Assembly (NCBI GenBank): GCA_012523925.1
Contig: JAAYSQ010000220.1
Location: forward strand, 1-39,844
Direction of reading: 5' to 3'
DNA: 39,844 nt
Source: Clostridiales bacterium
Lineage (GTDB): Bacteria; Bacillota; Clostridia; Lachnospirales; Lachnospiraceae
Position numbers and translations under genes: made by a program. The notes under the pieces are model-generated. The model was not told the origin of the DNA and did no database searches. It worked only from the letters and a program-made list of their open reading frames with translations. Shown here one piece after another: positions 25,484 to 35,366 of this stretch; the stretch's first letter is position 1; each line of letters begins with the position of its first letter.

Positions 25484-26284
25484 TTACAACGGCAAATCGC
25501 GTTTCTGGAATGCTATAAATCCTCCTATATAAGTAGCAACAGCGATTAAAACAAGTGTTATAAATGACAAGATGAAATCATCACCACTAATAATCTTTTG
25601 TGGATCGAATAAGGTATAAATGGTTAGGTACTTTAGAAACTCCGTGCTTTTACCAACATCGGAAATCATCTGCAATACTAGGAAAGCAACCGGAAGACCG
25701 GCTCCAATCGCTAAGGAATTCTTGGTATCATTGAATAAAGCAGAAGCAAAGAAACCGATTCCGGTTAATGCGTAGTATAGAAGTAAGGCTCCGAGATTAA
25801 GAAGGAGAAATCCTGGGATGTCAAGTTCGCCAGGAAACTCAATTTCACTAAGAGTAATACCAATTACCGTTACAAAACCGATTAATATGCTTATGCTAAT
25901 AAAGATAAATAGTGCCTGGGTTCTGGCAATCTTGCTTCTGGTATTCGGTGTTGACAGCAGGTATGCCATAGAACCTTTATCCACAAGGGAAGCAAGGCTG
26001 CGATTACATACGATAACTGAATAGATCATTGGCAGCAATAGGATTAAAAAGCCGTAGAAATAGGTGCCAATAAAACTTAGCAGAGTATTACCAGCTCCGG
26101 TAAATCCCATTGCAGATATCAACTCCTGTGGGAGCATAGCTAACATTTCGTTAAGACTATCTTGTGTAGCAGGGTCGTACATGGTAATGATAATCGGCAG
26201 ATAAAGCATCAGAACCGCAAGTATAATTAAGAATACAATATAGTTTTGTTTGATTGTGGCTTTGAATAAAGGTTTGCTTATCAT
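25484..26284 (-). CDS. ABC-2 type transporter permease
   Basis: Membrane subunit of an ABC exporter, 266 residues with six likely helices: one near residues 16-36, a pair around 70-95, and three to four more toward the end. The N-terminal ISKPLFKATIKQN is cytoplasmic, and the segment RSLASLVDKGSMAYLLSTPNTRSKIARTQ is the conserved cytoplasmic coupling region of this permease type. The gene overlaps the ATPase gene by four bases (ATGA), showing tight coupling. Substrate is unknown; relatives include peptide antibiotic resistance and lipid export pumps. Confidence 0.88.
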   Translation of the reverse strand: MISKPLFKATIKQNYIVFLIILAVLMLYLPIIITMYDPATQDSLNEMLAMLPQELISAMGFTGAGNTLLSFIGTYFYGFLILLLPMIYSVIVCNRSLASLVDKGSMAYLLSTPNTRSKIARTQALFIFISISILIGFVTVIGITLSEIEFPGELDIPGFLLLNLGALLLYYALTGIGFFASALFNDTKNSLAIGAGLPVAFLVLQMISDVGKSTEFLKYLTIYTLFDPQKIISGDDFILSFITLVLIAVATYIGGFIAFQKRDLPL

Positions 26285-27207
26285 AAGGATCCTCCTTCCT
26301 GATTATCGACTTTTTCTGTAATCTTAGGTACATTATAGTAATGCATGAAGATATCCTCGAGAGTGCTGCTTTCCATGCTCAGATCCAATATACGATAGTT
26401 ACTAAGTGATTGAATAAATGCGGATACATTTCCAAGGACACTTAGTCTAACAACAGCTCCTTCGACGGTCATTTTATCAAAATGTGTATTCTCTTTGTAG
26501 GATTTTGCAGATGTTGGACTGTCAAAGGTAACCACATAAGTTTTCCTTCGTTTCTCCTTTAAGTCATGCATATTCTCTATAGCAACCAATTCGCCACTTC
26601 GGATGATACCAACTCTGTCACAGGTACGTTCGATTTCCTCAAAGCTATGGGAGGACATTAGGATAGTCTTACCCTTTTCTTTTTCCTCCAGGAGCAGGTC
26701 AGAGAATAGCTTTTGCATCAGCGGATCCAGACCGCTAGTAGGTTCATCTAAGATTAGGATTTTCGGATTGTGCATGAAGGCACTGATGATGCCTAGCTTT
26801 TGCTTCATACCTTTGGACATCTTGCGAATCTTGCCTTTGGTATCTAATTGAAACTTCTCAATAAGTTCGTCGCGGTAATTGGTATCCTTTAGCTCGCGCA
26901 TTTCTCCCATGAAATTAAGAAATTGCATTCCATTCATTCCATTAAAAAATGCCATTTCCGCAGGAAGATAGCCAAGATGCTTCATAATGTCGGCGCTCTG
27001 GGTTCTGCAATCCATGGAAAGGATAGAAGCGTCTCCACTATCAGGTGTTAAAAAGCCCATTAAGTGGCGGATGGTCGTAGTCTTGCCAGCGCCATTGGGT
27101 CCGAGATAGCCAAAGATTTCTCCTTCATTAATCTGAAATGACAGGTTAAATATCCCTTTGTGATTACCATAGTCCTTCGTTAATCCATTGATTTCAATAA
27201 CGGACAT
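26281..27207 (-). CDS. ABC exporter ATP-binding protein
   Basis: A 308-residue ATPase of the CcmA/BcrA group that powers the permease encoded just downstream. Walker A is GPNGAGKT (36-43). The signature motif is degenerate MSKGMKQKLG (130-139), as is usual in this group, and Walker B is ILILDEPTSGLD (150-161). A C-terminal extension of about 80 residues, typical of drug or bacitracin-type exporters, ends the protein. No regulator gene such as GntR, TetR or a two-component pair adjoins it, so induction cannot be predicted. Confidence 0.93.
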   Translation of the reverse strand: MSVIEINGLTKDYGNHKGIFNLSFQINEGEIFGYLGPNGAGKTTTIRHLMGFLTPDSGDASILSMDCRTQSADIMKHLGYLPAEMAFFNGMNGMQFLNFMGEMRELKDTNYRDELIEKFQLDTKGKIRKMSKGMKQKLGIISAFMHNPKILILDEPTSGLDPLMQKLFSDLLLEEKEKGKTILMSSHSFEEIERTCDRVGIIRSGELVAIENMHDLKEKRRKTYVVTFDSPTSAKSYKENTHFDKMTVEGAVVRLSVLGNVSAFIQSLSNYRILDLSMESSTLEDIFMHYYNVPKITEKVDNQEGGSL

Positions 27208-27433
27208 GAGTAAATCCCCTTTCTTTATTAATTTATTAGATATTAGGTATTGCGTAAGCGATAAATCTCTTGTATTTATTTTATTTTATCAAATATAAAT
27301 CCTATTCTCTACCTTAATAGAAGATTATTTTATTTTTATACAAATAATGGTGGCATAAATTATTAAAAAAGTATCATATGTAACAGATTGTCTATAACCG
27401 ACATTTAATGGGCGAATTATATAAGATAATACA
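27208..27433. other. Divergent spacer between ABC exporter and HD-GYP genes
   Basis: No gene is seen. It must hold the minus-strand promoter of the ABC exporter, but no hexamer pair is good enough to name. No c-di-GMP or other known riboswitch pattern is visible. Confidence 0.45.
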
Positions 27434-27462
27434 TTGGCAATTTCTATGAGTTGTGATATAAT
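27434..27462 (+). promoter_or_regulatory. Promoter of the HD-GYP gene
   Basis: TTGGCA (27434-27439), a 17-base spacer and TATAAT (27457-27462). Transcription would begin near 27469, about 74 bases before the start codon. Confidence 0.8.
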
Positions 27463-27542
27463 TCCTCCGTGCCCTTTTTCGTTTAAAAACAAGGGAAATC
27501 GACAATATAACTGGATAATTATACTACTCTAGGAGATAAAAC

Positions 27543-28571
27543 ATGAGATTTCTTTCTATAGACAAGATTGAACCAGGTTCTTATTTGGCAAAACCCCTCT
27601 ATAGCTCTAAAGGAACAATCTTTCTAAAGGAACATTTTCAATTGACGGAAGTATTGTTAAGTCGATTAAAAAAGTTAGGGGTTCAAGGTTTATATATAGA
27701 GGATGAGATATCCGAGGGGATCATGGTTGATGAAGTTGTCTCAGTGCAGCTTCGTCTTGAGGCATCCGCTAAATTAGAGGATATTATAAAGAATAAAAGC
27801 AATCTAGCTGAAATGCAACCAATCATATCGAATATCGTTGATAGTATTATTGAAAAAAAAGATGTAATTATTCAAATGCAAAAGTTAAATGGCCATCATA
27901 CTTATACCTATACCCATTGTATTAATGTAGGTATTTATTCGATATGTATAGGTGCAAAGATGGGCATGGATAGGGAGCAGTTGATAAAGCTTGGGACTGC
28001 CGGTATTCTGCATGATATTGGTAAGAATAATATTCCTGTTGAAATATTAGATAAGCCTGGTAAATTAACAAAAGATGAATTTGAAATTATTAAAAGTCAC
28101 CCGGTTTTCGGTTACAATATGATAAAAGATAAGATAGAGTTTAGTAGCGTTACAAAGATTGGAGTATTGCAGCACCATGAACGATGTGATGGTTCCGGTT
28201 ATCCACGAGGACTAAAGAAGGATGAAATATCATTGTATGGCAAGATTATTGCAATTGCTGACACTTATGATGCCTTAACTTCGGATCGGTCCTACCGTGC
28301 AGCCTACTCTCCCTTTGAAGCATATGAGTATCTAATGGGGGATAGGGATTCCCAATATGACATCTCAATCATCAATGTATTTGCAAGATGTATTGCTGTA
28401 TATCCTGTAGGAAGTTGCGTTAAACTAAGTGATGGTACTGAGGCTATTGTCATAAAAAATATTGAGGATTGTGCCCTTCGTCCTGTCGTACGAAATATAA
28501 AGACAAATACAATTATTAATTTGGCCCATGACAAGAAATATTTGAACGTTTGTATAACAAAGATGATTTAA
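27543..28571 (+). CDS. HD-GYP domain cyclic-di-GMP phosphodiesterase
   Basis: Predicted to hydrolyse c-di-GMP, lowering this biofilm/motility signal. The 342-residue protein has an N-terminal segment of about 115 residues resembling the DUF3391-type domain often fused to HD-GYP. The catalytic domain has THCINVGIYS, HDIGK (157-161), HHERCDGSGYP (211-221) and ISLYGKIIAIADTYDAL with DRSYR. All metal-binding and GYP signature residues appear intact, so it is probably active. A C-terminal stretch of about 60 residues (YPVGSCVKLSDGTEAIVIKN) forms a small beta-rich tail common in this group. AGGAGAT precedes the ATG. Confidence 0.93.
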   Translation: MRFLSIDKIEPGSYLAKPLYSSKGTIFLKEHFQLTEVLLSRLKKLGVQGLYIEDEISEGIMVDEVVSVQLRLEASAKLEDIIKNKSNLAEMQPIISNIVDSIIEKKDVIIQMQKLNGHHTYTYTHCINVGIYSICIGAKMGMDREQLIKLGTAGILHDIGKNNIPVEILDKPGKLTKDEFEIIKSHPVFGYNMIKDKIEFSSVTKIGVLQHHERCDGSGYPRGLKKDEISLYGKIIAIADTYDALTSDRSYRAAYSPFEAYEYLMGDRDSQYDISIINVFARCIAVYPVGSCVKLSDGTEAIVIKNIEDCALRPVVRNIKTNTIINLAHDKKYLNVCITKMI

Positions 28572-28619
28572 CTATATTGAGAGTCAATGCTGTCTTTTCA
28601 CTAAATTTATGATATTTTG

Positions 28620-28662
28620 TGACACCTTATCAGATATTAATATTCTGGTATGGTGTCATTTT
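28620..28662 (+). terminator. Terminator after the HD-GYP gene
   Basis: TGACACC (28620-28626) pairs with GGTGTCA (28652-28658), extended by ATCAGA/TCTGGT, and is followed by only four T's. Confidence 0.7.
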
Positions 28663-28753
28663 CCATTCTATTTTCTATTAAAAAACTTCATTTATATAAG
28701 TATACCCACCACTTAACTATTGCCAGAAGAAGAAACAATTACCCTGGTTGCAC

Positions 28754-28782
28754 TTTCAATTTTATGGTACAATTTGTATAGA
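28754..28782 (+). promoter_or_regulatory. Candidate promoter of sbcD-sbcC
   Basis: TTTCAA (28754-28759), 17 bases, TATAGA (28777-28782), about 60 bases before the start codon. The hexamers are moderate matches. Confidence 0.4.
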
Positions 28783-28843
28783 AAAAACAATTGCGGATGG
28801 GTTTTAAGTAAATTAACTAAGCAGCGCAGAAAAGAGGTTAAAA

Positions 28844-29995
28844 ATGAAACTACTACATACATCCGATTTACATATTGGAAAAAGAGTAAATGAATTTTCC
28901 ATGATCGAAGATCAGGAATACATACTCAATCAGATGCTAGACATTGTGGATGAGCAGAAACCACAGGGCATCTTGATCGCAGGGGATATCTATGATAAAG
29001 GAATTCCAAGTGTAGAAGCAGTAACCCTATTAGATTGGTTTTTGACAGAACTACATAAGAGAAAATCAGCAATATATATGGTAAGTGGCAATCATGATTC
29101 CTCGGAACGAATTGGCTTTGGAGGACGGATTATGGAAGAGAATCAGATTCATATTGCTGGAACTTTTAGTGGTAAGTTGGAAAAGGTAACAGTAACTGAT
29201 GAACATGGTCCATTACATATCTATATGATGCCTTTTATTAAACCTGCCATGGTAAGACGTTACTATCCAGAGGAAGACATTGAGACTTATCAGGAAGCGG
29301 TGGAAGCAATTCTAGGTGCCAGTGATATCGATACTTCCGAGCGGAATATATTGGTTGCACACCAGTTTATCACCAGTGGAGCTATGGAACCGGAGCGAAG
29401 TGATTCGGAAACCATCTCTATAGGTGGATTAGATAATATCGACGCTTCGGTATTTGATGAGTTTGACTATGTAGCTTTAGGACATATCCATGGCCCACAG
29501 CGAATTGGTAGAGATACGATTCGTTATGCCGGATCCCCTTTAAAATATTCTTTCTCTGAAGTAAACCAAATCAAATCAGTCACTATGGTAGAAATGGGTG
29601 AGAAGGGGGATGTAAGCTTTACAAAGATACCACTTGTTCCTGTAAAGGATATGCGTATGATAAAAGGACCGATGGAAGCCTTAATCGATCCGGTAAATTA
29701 TAGTAAAGCAAATACGCTAGATTATATCCATGCAACTTTAACAGATGAGGAAGAAATCTACGACGCTATTGGTAAACTTCGCAGTGTTTACCCCAATATC
29801 ATGCGCCTGGATTTTGAGAATAGTAAATCTATGTGGAATGCCGATGCCAAGATGGCAGCAGTTGATGTAGAGAAGAGGAGTTCTATGGAACTCTTTGAGG
29901 AGTTCTATGAAAATCAGAATAATGTAAAGATGACGGAGCAACAACATGCAATTATGCAGAATTTGTTTGAAGAAATGGCAGGTGAGGAAAATTGA
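28844..29995 (+). CDS. sbcD: Exonuclease SbcD (Mre11-type nuclease subunit)
   Basis: Manganese-dependent nuclease subunit of the SbcCD complex, which opens hairpins and trims protein-blocked DNA ends. The 383-residue protein has the metallophosphoesterase motifs SDLHIG (Asp8, His10), AGDIYD (Asp48), SGNHDS (Asn83, His84, Asp85), VAHQF and LGHIHG. The C-terminal third is the capping domain that contacts SbcC. An AGAGG site precedes the ATG. The last four bases overlap the start of sbcC (TTGA), so the two subunits are translationally coupled. Confidence 0.96.
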   Translation: MKLLHTSDLHIGKRVNEFSMIEDQEYILNQMLDIVDEQKPQGILIAGDIYDKGIPSVEAVTLLDWFLTELHKRKSAIYMVSGNHDSSERIGFGGRIMEENQIHIAGTFSGKLEKVTVTDEHGPLHIYMMPFIKPAMVRRYYPEEDIETYQEAVEAILGASDIDTSERNILVAHQFITSGAMEPERSDSETISIGGLDNIDASVFDEFDYVALGHIHGPQRIGRDTIRYAGSPLKYSFSEVNQIKSVTMVEMGEKGDVSFTKIPLVPVKDMRMIKGPMEALIDPVNYSKANTLDYIHATLTDEEEIYDAIGKLRSVYPNIMRLDFENSKSMWNADAKMAAVDVEKRSSMELFEEFYENQNNVKMTEQQHAIMQNLFEEMAGEEN

Positions 29996-32900
29996 AACCA
30001 ATAAAATTAGTGATGAGTGCTTTTGGACCCTTCCGAGGATTGGTTGAAATACCTTTTACTGAGTTTGGATCCAGCGGATTATTCTTAATCAATGGAGATA
30101 CTGGAGCTGGTAAAACGACAATCTTTGATGCCATTTCATTTGCCCTTTATGGGAATGCTAGTGGTGAGAATCGCACCACGGATTGCTTCCGTAGTGATTT
30201 TGCAAATGATGATGAACAAACCTATGTAGAGTTAACATTTCTACACAGGAATAGGCAATATGTTGTTTTACGTAATCCCAATTATATAAGAAATAAGAAA
30301 AGAGGAACTGGAACGACAGAGGAGAAGCCTAATGCAACGCTAACCATGCCGGATGGTAGAGTCATCACTGGTTATGCTCCAGTAACAGAAGCTGTGACGG
30401 AATTACTGGGGATCGACTGGAAGCAGTATAAGCAGATTTCCATGATTGCGCAAGGGGAGTTCTTAGAGCTATTGACTGCAGATAGTAATACACGTGGATT
30501 GATTTTTCGTAAAGTGTTTGGAACTCAAATCTACGACTTAATCCAAAGGAAGCTGAAGGAAAAATCCAATAAATTAAAATCTGAATGTGAGGAAATAGAT
30601 AAACGAATTCTGCAGTTCTTAGATGGAATTATATGCAGTGAGGAGAATGCGAATAAAGCAGCCATTGATGAATGGAAGAAGACCAAGGATATTCATCAGG
30701 TACCGAAGATGATGGAGCTATTACTGGTCATATTATCGGAAGATCAGGCCCATTATGATAGCAAGAAGAAAGTAAATGATCAGTTAAGTATTGAGCTTCA
30801 AAAGAAAGCTGAAGAAAAGACCAAGGCTGAACAAATCAATAATTTGTTGGCGATTCTTAAGCGTTCAGAAGAAGAATATCAAAAATTAATGGAAAATGCA
30901 GAAGTGATGAAGCAAGAGGAAGAAAGATATGCTCTTGCAGAAAAGGCATTACATATAGTAAAACCGTCGGAAGATACCTATCTGCGTTCCAAACGGGAAT
31001 TAATGAATCTTAATACTGATGTCAAGCGTGGGAAGGCAGAGAAAGTTCGACTTCAGGAGAGATTAAACATTCTTCTAGAAGAACGCAAACAAAAAGAGAC
31101 ATATAAACCAAGGATTGAGGAGCTAACGGCACAGATTAGCCAGCAGAAAACGGAATTAATAAAGTATGATGTAATCGCAGAGCAGAATAAGCAGAAAACC
31201 TCTTTAGAAGATAAGAAGCAAAAGTTAGAGAAGCTAATTTCCGACTTGACTATTAAGAAAGAGGCTTTAATCAAGGAGCAAGAAGAGAAGCAAACGAAAC
31301 TGGATCAGTATGCGAACCTGGATAAGGATATGATTCTTTGCGAAAATCAGCTACATCGTACGAATGAAACCATCAATCAACTAAATAAGCTCCTATCGGA
31401 TATTCAGAATTTTAAAGCAGAGAAAGAAATTTTAATTCACATGCAAGAAGAATACAAAAAAGCTGAAGCGGAGTATAAGGCGTTAAATGAAGAATACCTC
31501 GAGATGGAAGGTCGCTTCCTTAGAGAACAAGCCGGTATCATAGCATCAAATCTTGAAACCGGTAAACCGTGCCCAGTATGCGGTTCTAGCGAACATCCGA
31601 AGAAAGCTTTCATCACCCAAGGGGCTCCAAGCGAAGAGGAGCTAAAGAGCACAAAAACGAAGTTAGATAAGGCTCATAAGGCAATGATAGTGGCTAGTGG
31701 TAGAAGTGAGAAGCAGAAAACAAGGGTAGGAATGCTTGAGGAGGCATTACAGGAGAACTCTATTATAATCTCTGAAAAAGAGGTTAGCGTAAAGACAAGT
31801 GAAGTTATCGAATTAGTGATTGAAATTAACGAAGAAATCGCAGTTGGAAAAGACGTTGAAGCTGAATATGATGGTGGAGAAGCATCCGGTGTTAAAGGCG
31901 CTAAAGATTTATCGGATAGTAATATAGCAGAACTAAGTGAGATGGTTAAGGATAAATGCCAGCAAATGGTTAAGCAGAAAGCTGATATAGAGCAAAGAAG
32001 TGTGAAGCTTCGGCTGGATATCGAAAGGAAGAAGCTTTGCGTGAAAAGGCTAGAAGAGATAAAAGAAATGTTGCAATCATTAGATGATAATCTATCAACT
32101 AATAAAGAGCAGTTGTCACAGGTGGTAAATACATTAAGCTCTATAAATGCAACTCTGGATACGCTTAAAAAAGATCTGAAATTCACTTCAAAAGAAGAGG
32201 CAGAGAATGCAATTCGTGTAATTGATGAAGAGTGTGGTAAATTGCAGAAGGAATTGAATTTAGTAGAAGAGGCACATCGTAAGTGTGAATTAAACCTTGG
32301 TAATATATCAGCTGTACTGGCAGACAATGTAAATAAACATGATTTGAAAATGAAAGAATATAAGGAACTAAAAGAAACATTTAAGGAAAGGTTAGTTCAG
32401 TGCGGATTTATTGAGAAAACCGCTAGTGATAAAGCAACCATCCAAGCTGCCATCCAAAGGTATAAAGACAATTTGATTACAGAAGATGAACTTGTAGCAC
32501 TTCGGAAGAGTATCGATCTTTATTACAAGAATAAAGAGAATTTAGAAGAAAAGATAAAACAACTGAAACTTGAAACAAAGGATCAGAACGTGAAGGATTT
32601 GGAACAAATAGTCGAAGAACAAAAAGAATTAAAAGGCAAGAAAGACGATTGCGAGGAGCAAATTAGCCGCATCTTTAGCAGACTAAATAATAATAGAGAA
32701 ATCTACAAGCGAGTAAATGAGCAGAATAAGGAACAAGAAAAAGTTCGCCAAGATTATTTGACTTACAGTGATCTTGCCAAAACAGCCAACGGTGAGCTGG
32801 CAGGAAAATCAAAGATCGCTTTCGAGCAATATGTGCAGGCCTTCTACTTTGATAAAGTTATCCATGAGGCAAACAAACGCTTCTATAAAATGTCTAATAA

Positions 32901-33300
32901 TCAGTATGCCCTCATGCGTAAGGAGGATCCAAGTAATCTAAGAAGTTCTACTGGCCTTGAGTTAGAGGTAATGGATTACTACACAGGTAAAGCAAGATCA
33001 ATCAAATCTTTATCAGGTGGTGAATCCTTTAAGGCAGCATTATCCTTAGCTTTAGGCCTATCCGATGTCATCCAAAGCTTTGCCGGAGGTATTGAAGTGG
33101 ATGCCATGTTCATCGATGAGGGCTTTGGTTCCCTTGATAGCGACTCCCTAGAGCAGGCGATTGAGACATTGAATTCTTTAACCACCGGGAATCGCTTGGT
33201 AGGAATTATATCCCATGTGAGTGAGTTGAAGGATCGGATCGATAAGAAGATTTTGATTGAGAAGAGCATGGAGGGAAGTAGCCTGAGGTTGGTGAAGTAA
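29992..33300 (+). CDS. sbcC: Exonuclease SbcC (Rad50-type SMC ATPase)
   Basis: ATPase and DNA tether of SbcCD, 1102 residues. The N-terminal lobe has Walker A GDTGAGKTT and the Q-loop region ISMIAQGEFLELL. Two long coiled-coil arms flank a zinc hook CPVCG (Cys527, Cys530). The C-terminal lobe has the signature LSGGESFKAALSLALGLSD, Walker B DAMFIDEGFGSLD and a D-loop. The start is a TTG overlapping the sbcD stop, with GGTGAGG just before it; the protein's second residue onward (KPIKLVMSAFGPF) matches the family start. Residues about 590-645, just after the hook, form an atypical acidic, glycine-containing stretch that interrupts the coiled coil. Confidence 0.96.
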   Translation: MKPIKLVMSAFGPFRGLVEIPFTEFGSSGLFLINGDTGAGKTTIFDAISFALYGNASGENRTTDCFRSDFANDDEQTYVELTFLHRNRQYVVLRNPNYIRNKKRGTGTTEEKPNATLTMPDGRVITGYAPVTEAVTELLGIDWKQYKQISMIAQGEFLELLTADSNTRGLIFRKVFGTQIYDLIQRKLKEKSNKLKSECEEIDKRILQFLDGIICSEENANKAAIDEWKKTKDIHQVPKMMELLLVILSEDQAHYDSKKKVNDQLSIELQKKAEEKTKAEQINNLLAILKRSEEEYQKLMENAEVMKQEEERYALAEKALHIVKPSEDTYLRSKRELMNLNTDVKRGKAEKVRLQERLNILLEERKQKETYKPRIEELTAQISQQKTELIKYDVIAEQNKQKTSLEDKKQKLEKLISDLTIKKEALIKEQEEKQTKLDQYANLDKDMILCENQLHRTNETINQLNKLLSDIQNFKAEKEILIHMQEEYKKAEAEYKALNEEYLEMEGRFLREQAGIIASNLETGKPCPVCGSSEHPKKAFITQGAPSEEELKSTKTKLDKAHKAMIVASGRSEKQKTRVGMLEEALQENSIIISEKEVSVKTSEVIELVIEINEEIAVGKDVEAEYDGGEASGVKGAKDLSDSNIAELSEMVKDKCQQMVKQKADIEQRSVKLRLDIERKKLCVKRLEEIKEMLQSLDDNLSTNKEQLSQVVNTLSSINATLDTLKKDLKFTSKEEAENAIRVIDEECGKLQKELNLVEEAHRKCELNLGNISAVLADNVNKHDLKMKEYKELKETFKERLVQCGFIEKTASDKATIQAAIQRYKDNLITEDELVALRKSIDLYYKNKENLEEKIKQLKLETKDQNVKDLEQIVEEQKELKGKKDDCEEQISRIFSRLNNNREIYKRVNEQNKEQEKVRQDYLTYSDLAKTANGELAGKSKIAFEQYVQAFYFDKVIHEANKRFYKMSNNQYALMRKEDPSNLRSSTGLELEVMDYYTGKARSIKSLSGGESFKAALSLALGLSDVIQSFAGGIEVDAMFIDEGFGSLDSDSLEQAIETLNSLTTGNRLVGIISHVSELKDRIDKKILIEKSMEGSSLRLVK

Positions 33301-33448
33301 AAATAAAAATTAAATTTAAGAATAAAACATTCTCTCTCATGTATCAAAGTGTATAGATTGAGGGAAAGATATTTTAGAATAAGATTTAATAATTTTATTA
33401 CTCACAGCAATTTATAGGTGAATTAATTACTTAGAAGGACGGTAATAA

Positions 33449-34315
33449 ATGGACATCAAGAGTAACACTGAAAATCAGACATTATATATCCCTAATTCCG
33501 CCTTTACACATAGCGGAAAGTTTCACGCAGATGATGTATTTGCAGCAGCGTTACTAACCTATATGAATCCCAAGATAACGATTACTCGCGGCAATTCCAT
33601 TCCCGATGGTTTTGATGGCATCGTATTTGATATTGGCGGAGGAGAATTCGATCATCACCAGACAGATAAAAAATTGCGGGAGGATGGTACCCCTTATGCT
33701 GCCTTCGGATTACTTTGGGATAAGTTTGGAGCAGAGATATTAGGTGAAGAGGATGCAAAGCGATTTGAGTATGATATCGTTAAGCCACTGGATATCTGTG
33801 ATAACACGGGCTGCCGTAATACACTTGCCAGTATTATCTCGGATTTTAATCCTCCTTGGGATTCTGACAAAGAGCAAGACGAAGCTTTTGAAGAAGCAAA
33901 AACATTCGCACTTACTATATTAAAAAATCGTTTTGAGGGGATACAATCAGTAAAACGAGCAGAAGGAATGGTTCGAGAAGCACTTGAGGAAATGAAGGAT
34001 AATATTCTAATATTACCAAGATCGGCACCATGGAAAACTTATGTTGCTGATTCTAGTGCTGAGTTTGTAATCTACCCCTCCAATCGAGGTGGTTACAATG
34101 CCCAGGGAGTTCCAACACCAGAGGTGGATGATGATAAGAATAACCTTAAGATCTATTTTCCACAGAATTGGGCAGGATTGCGAGATGAGGAACTGGAAGA
34201 TGCATCTGGTATTCAAGGATTGCGATTTTGTCACAGCTCAAGATTTCTAGTGGCAGCAGATACTATAGAAGCCGCATTAGAGGCATGTAAGTATGCAAAG
34301 AAGGTAAGTATATAG
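33449..34315 (+). CDS. MYG1-family (UPF0160) metal-dependent hydrolase/exonuclease
   Basis: A 288-residue member of the MYG1 family, related to DHH phosphoesterases. Eukaryotic members act as RNA exonucleases; the bacterial role is poorly known. Metal-binding motifs are intact: THSGKFHADDV (His21, His26, Asp28, Asp29) and DIGGGEFDHHQ (Asp61, Asp68, His69, His70). Further family blocks are IVKPLDICDNTG and GGYNAQGVPTP, with GLRFCHSSRFLVAADT near the end. An AAGGACGG site precedes the ATG. It follows sbcC after 148 bases, but co-transcription is not evident. Confidence 0.9.
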   Translation: MDIKSNTENQTLYIPNSAFTHSGKFHADDVFAAALLTYMNPKITITRGNSIPDGFDGIVFDIGGGEFDHHQTDKKLREDGTPYAAFGLLWDKFGAEILGEEDAKRFEYDIVKPLDICDNTGCRNTLASIISDFNPPWDSDKEQDEAFEEAKTFALTILKNRFEGIQSVKRAEGMVREALEEMKDNILILPRSAPWKTYVADSSAEFVIYPSNRGGYNAQGVPTPEVDDDKNNLKIYFPQNWAGLRDEELEDASGIQGLRFCHSSRFLVAADTIEAALEACKYAKKVSI

Positions 34316-34405
34316 GTAGCTGATGACATATAATGATTTATATCTACCAGATAACATATTGATAGTTAGGTTTTGAAGAAAATGCAAAAACCTTTGTTAA
34401 TAGTA

Positions 34406-34446
34406 AAAAGGTTTCCAAGAGTCATTACAGACGTTGGAAGCCTTTT
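34406..34446 (+). terminator. Terminator after the MYG1-family gene
   Basis: AAAAGGTTTCCAA (34406-34418) pairs with TTGGAAGCCTTTT (34434-34446), one wobble. Either strand could use it, but the T's suit the plus strand. Confidence 0.8.
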
Positions 34447-34571
34447 AGTTTCATCAAGGTGCCATAGGTATCACCTGTTTATATTATGTTTTCAGAGAGA
34501 ATGCTACAATGTCTAGTAGTCTATTACTGTACGCTTAGATCGAGCATAAGTAATTGTAAAATGATATACTA

Positions 34572-35099
34572 CTAAATTCTATATTTTATAATCTCGCAAT
34601 TTTGAACGGTATAGGTAGCAAAATCCTCGTTATCTATATTATTAAAATAAGTATTGATTACTCTACAAATTCCGTTATGAGCTACTACTAGTATATCTTT
34701 ATCATGATGTTTGCTAATGACATCGTCTAAGAAGTTATATACCCTCTGCGCAACCTGCAAGTAGGATTCTCCTTCTGGGTATTTAGCAAAGAATTTGCGT
34801 TTTTCTGTATTGTAGCTCTCGTCGCTTCTTGGTTTTCCTTCATATGTACCGAAATCCATTTCAACTAAGCGTTCATCGATAATGTATGGAATATGATTTT
34901 CATCTGCAATGATTCTGGCAGTTGCTAATGCTCGCTGCAATGGGGATGCTATAATAAGATCTATGTTATCAGGCACCTTTTTTGCCAGCGCTTCAGCTTG
35001 TCCAATTCCTCTTTCGTTTAAGGGGATATCAGTTCTTCCTAGTATTATATCCTGGTAGTTCCATTCGGTTTCTCCATGTCGTGCTATATATAGGTTCAT
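34572..35099 (-). CDS. Histidine phosphatase (phosphoglycerate mutase-like) family protein
   Basis: A 175-residue cytoplasmic phosphatase with the catalytic RHGE motif at residues 8-11 (YIARHGETEWN), the second Arg in SPLQRALATARI, the acid Glu in DFGTYEG and the second His in VVAHNGICR. Small members of this family act on varied phosphates, including alpha-ribazole phosphate, phosphoglycerate and sugar phosphates; the substrate cannot be chosen here. An AAGGAGT site lies before the ATG on the minus strand. It stands alone between two plus-strand genes. Confidence 0.9.
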   Translation of the reverse strand: MNLYIARHGETEWNYQDIILGRTDIPLNERGIGQAEALAKKVPDNIDLIIASPLQRALATARIIADENHIPYIIDERLVEMDFGTYEGKPRSDESYNTEKRKFFAKYPEGESYLQVAQRVYNFLDDVISKHHDKDILVVAHNGICRVINTYFNNIDNEDFATYTVQNCEIIKYRI

Positions 35100-35264
35100 G
35101 ATTTTACTCCTTCAAGTTAAGTTGAGATATTATTACGAATAATTACCGTGCTTTAGACTTACATTTCTTATTCTAACCTATGAATTAGGATAATGTCTAT
35201 AATCAATTTGATGGAATAATATTATAATTAGATGAAGATTTTTGTGTAAATATAATTAAGTTCA

Positions 35265-35293
35265 TTTCAATTTGTTATGAAATTTGTTATAAT
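35265..35293 (+). promoter_or_regulatory. Candidate promoter of the HAD hydrolase gene
   Basis: TTTCAA (35265-35270), 17 bases, perfect TATAAT (35288-35293), with the start codon about 73 bases further on. Confidence 0.6.
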
Positions 35294-35366
35294 ATTAGAT
35301 GGAGTGAATGTATTTTATGTGGATTTATTATTTACGATTGAATTGAAAAAGTGAAAAGGAGACATT

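Noticed and set aside
27463-27542. Possible c-di-GMP riboswitch in the leader of the HD-GYP gene
   Set aside because: The roughly 74-base leader is short and lacks the conserved GEMM sequence blocks; only a weak CCCTT/AAGGG pairing is visible.
31674-32327. A 217-residue open frame on the minus strand inside sbcC
   Set aside because: It is antisense to the Lys/Glu-rich coiled-coil coding region, is Ser/Phe-rich as expected from such complementarity, has no convincing ribosome binding site and resembles no family. The plus-strand sbcC frame is unambiguous.
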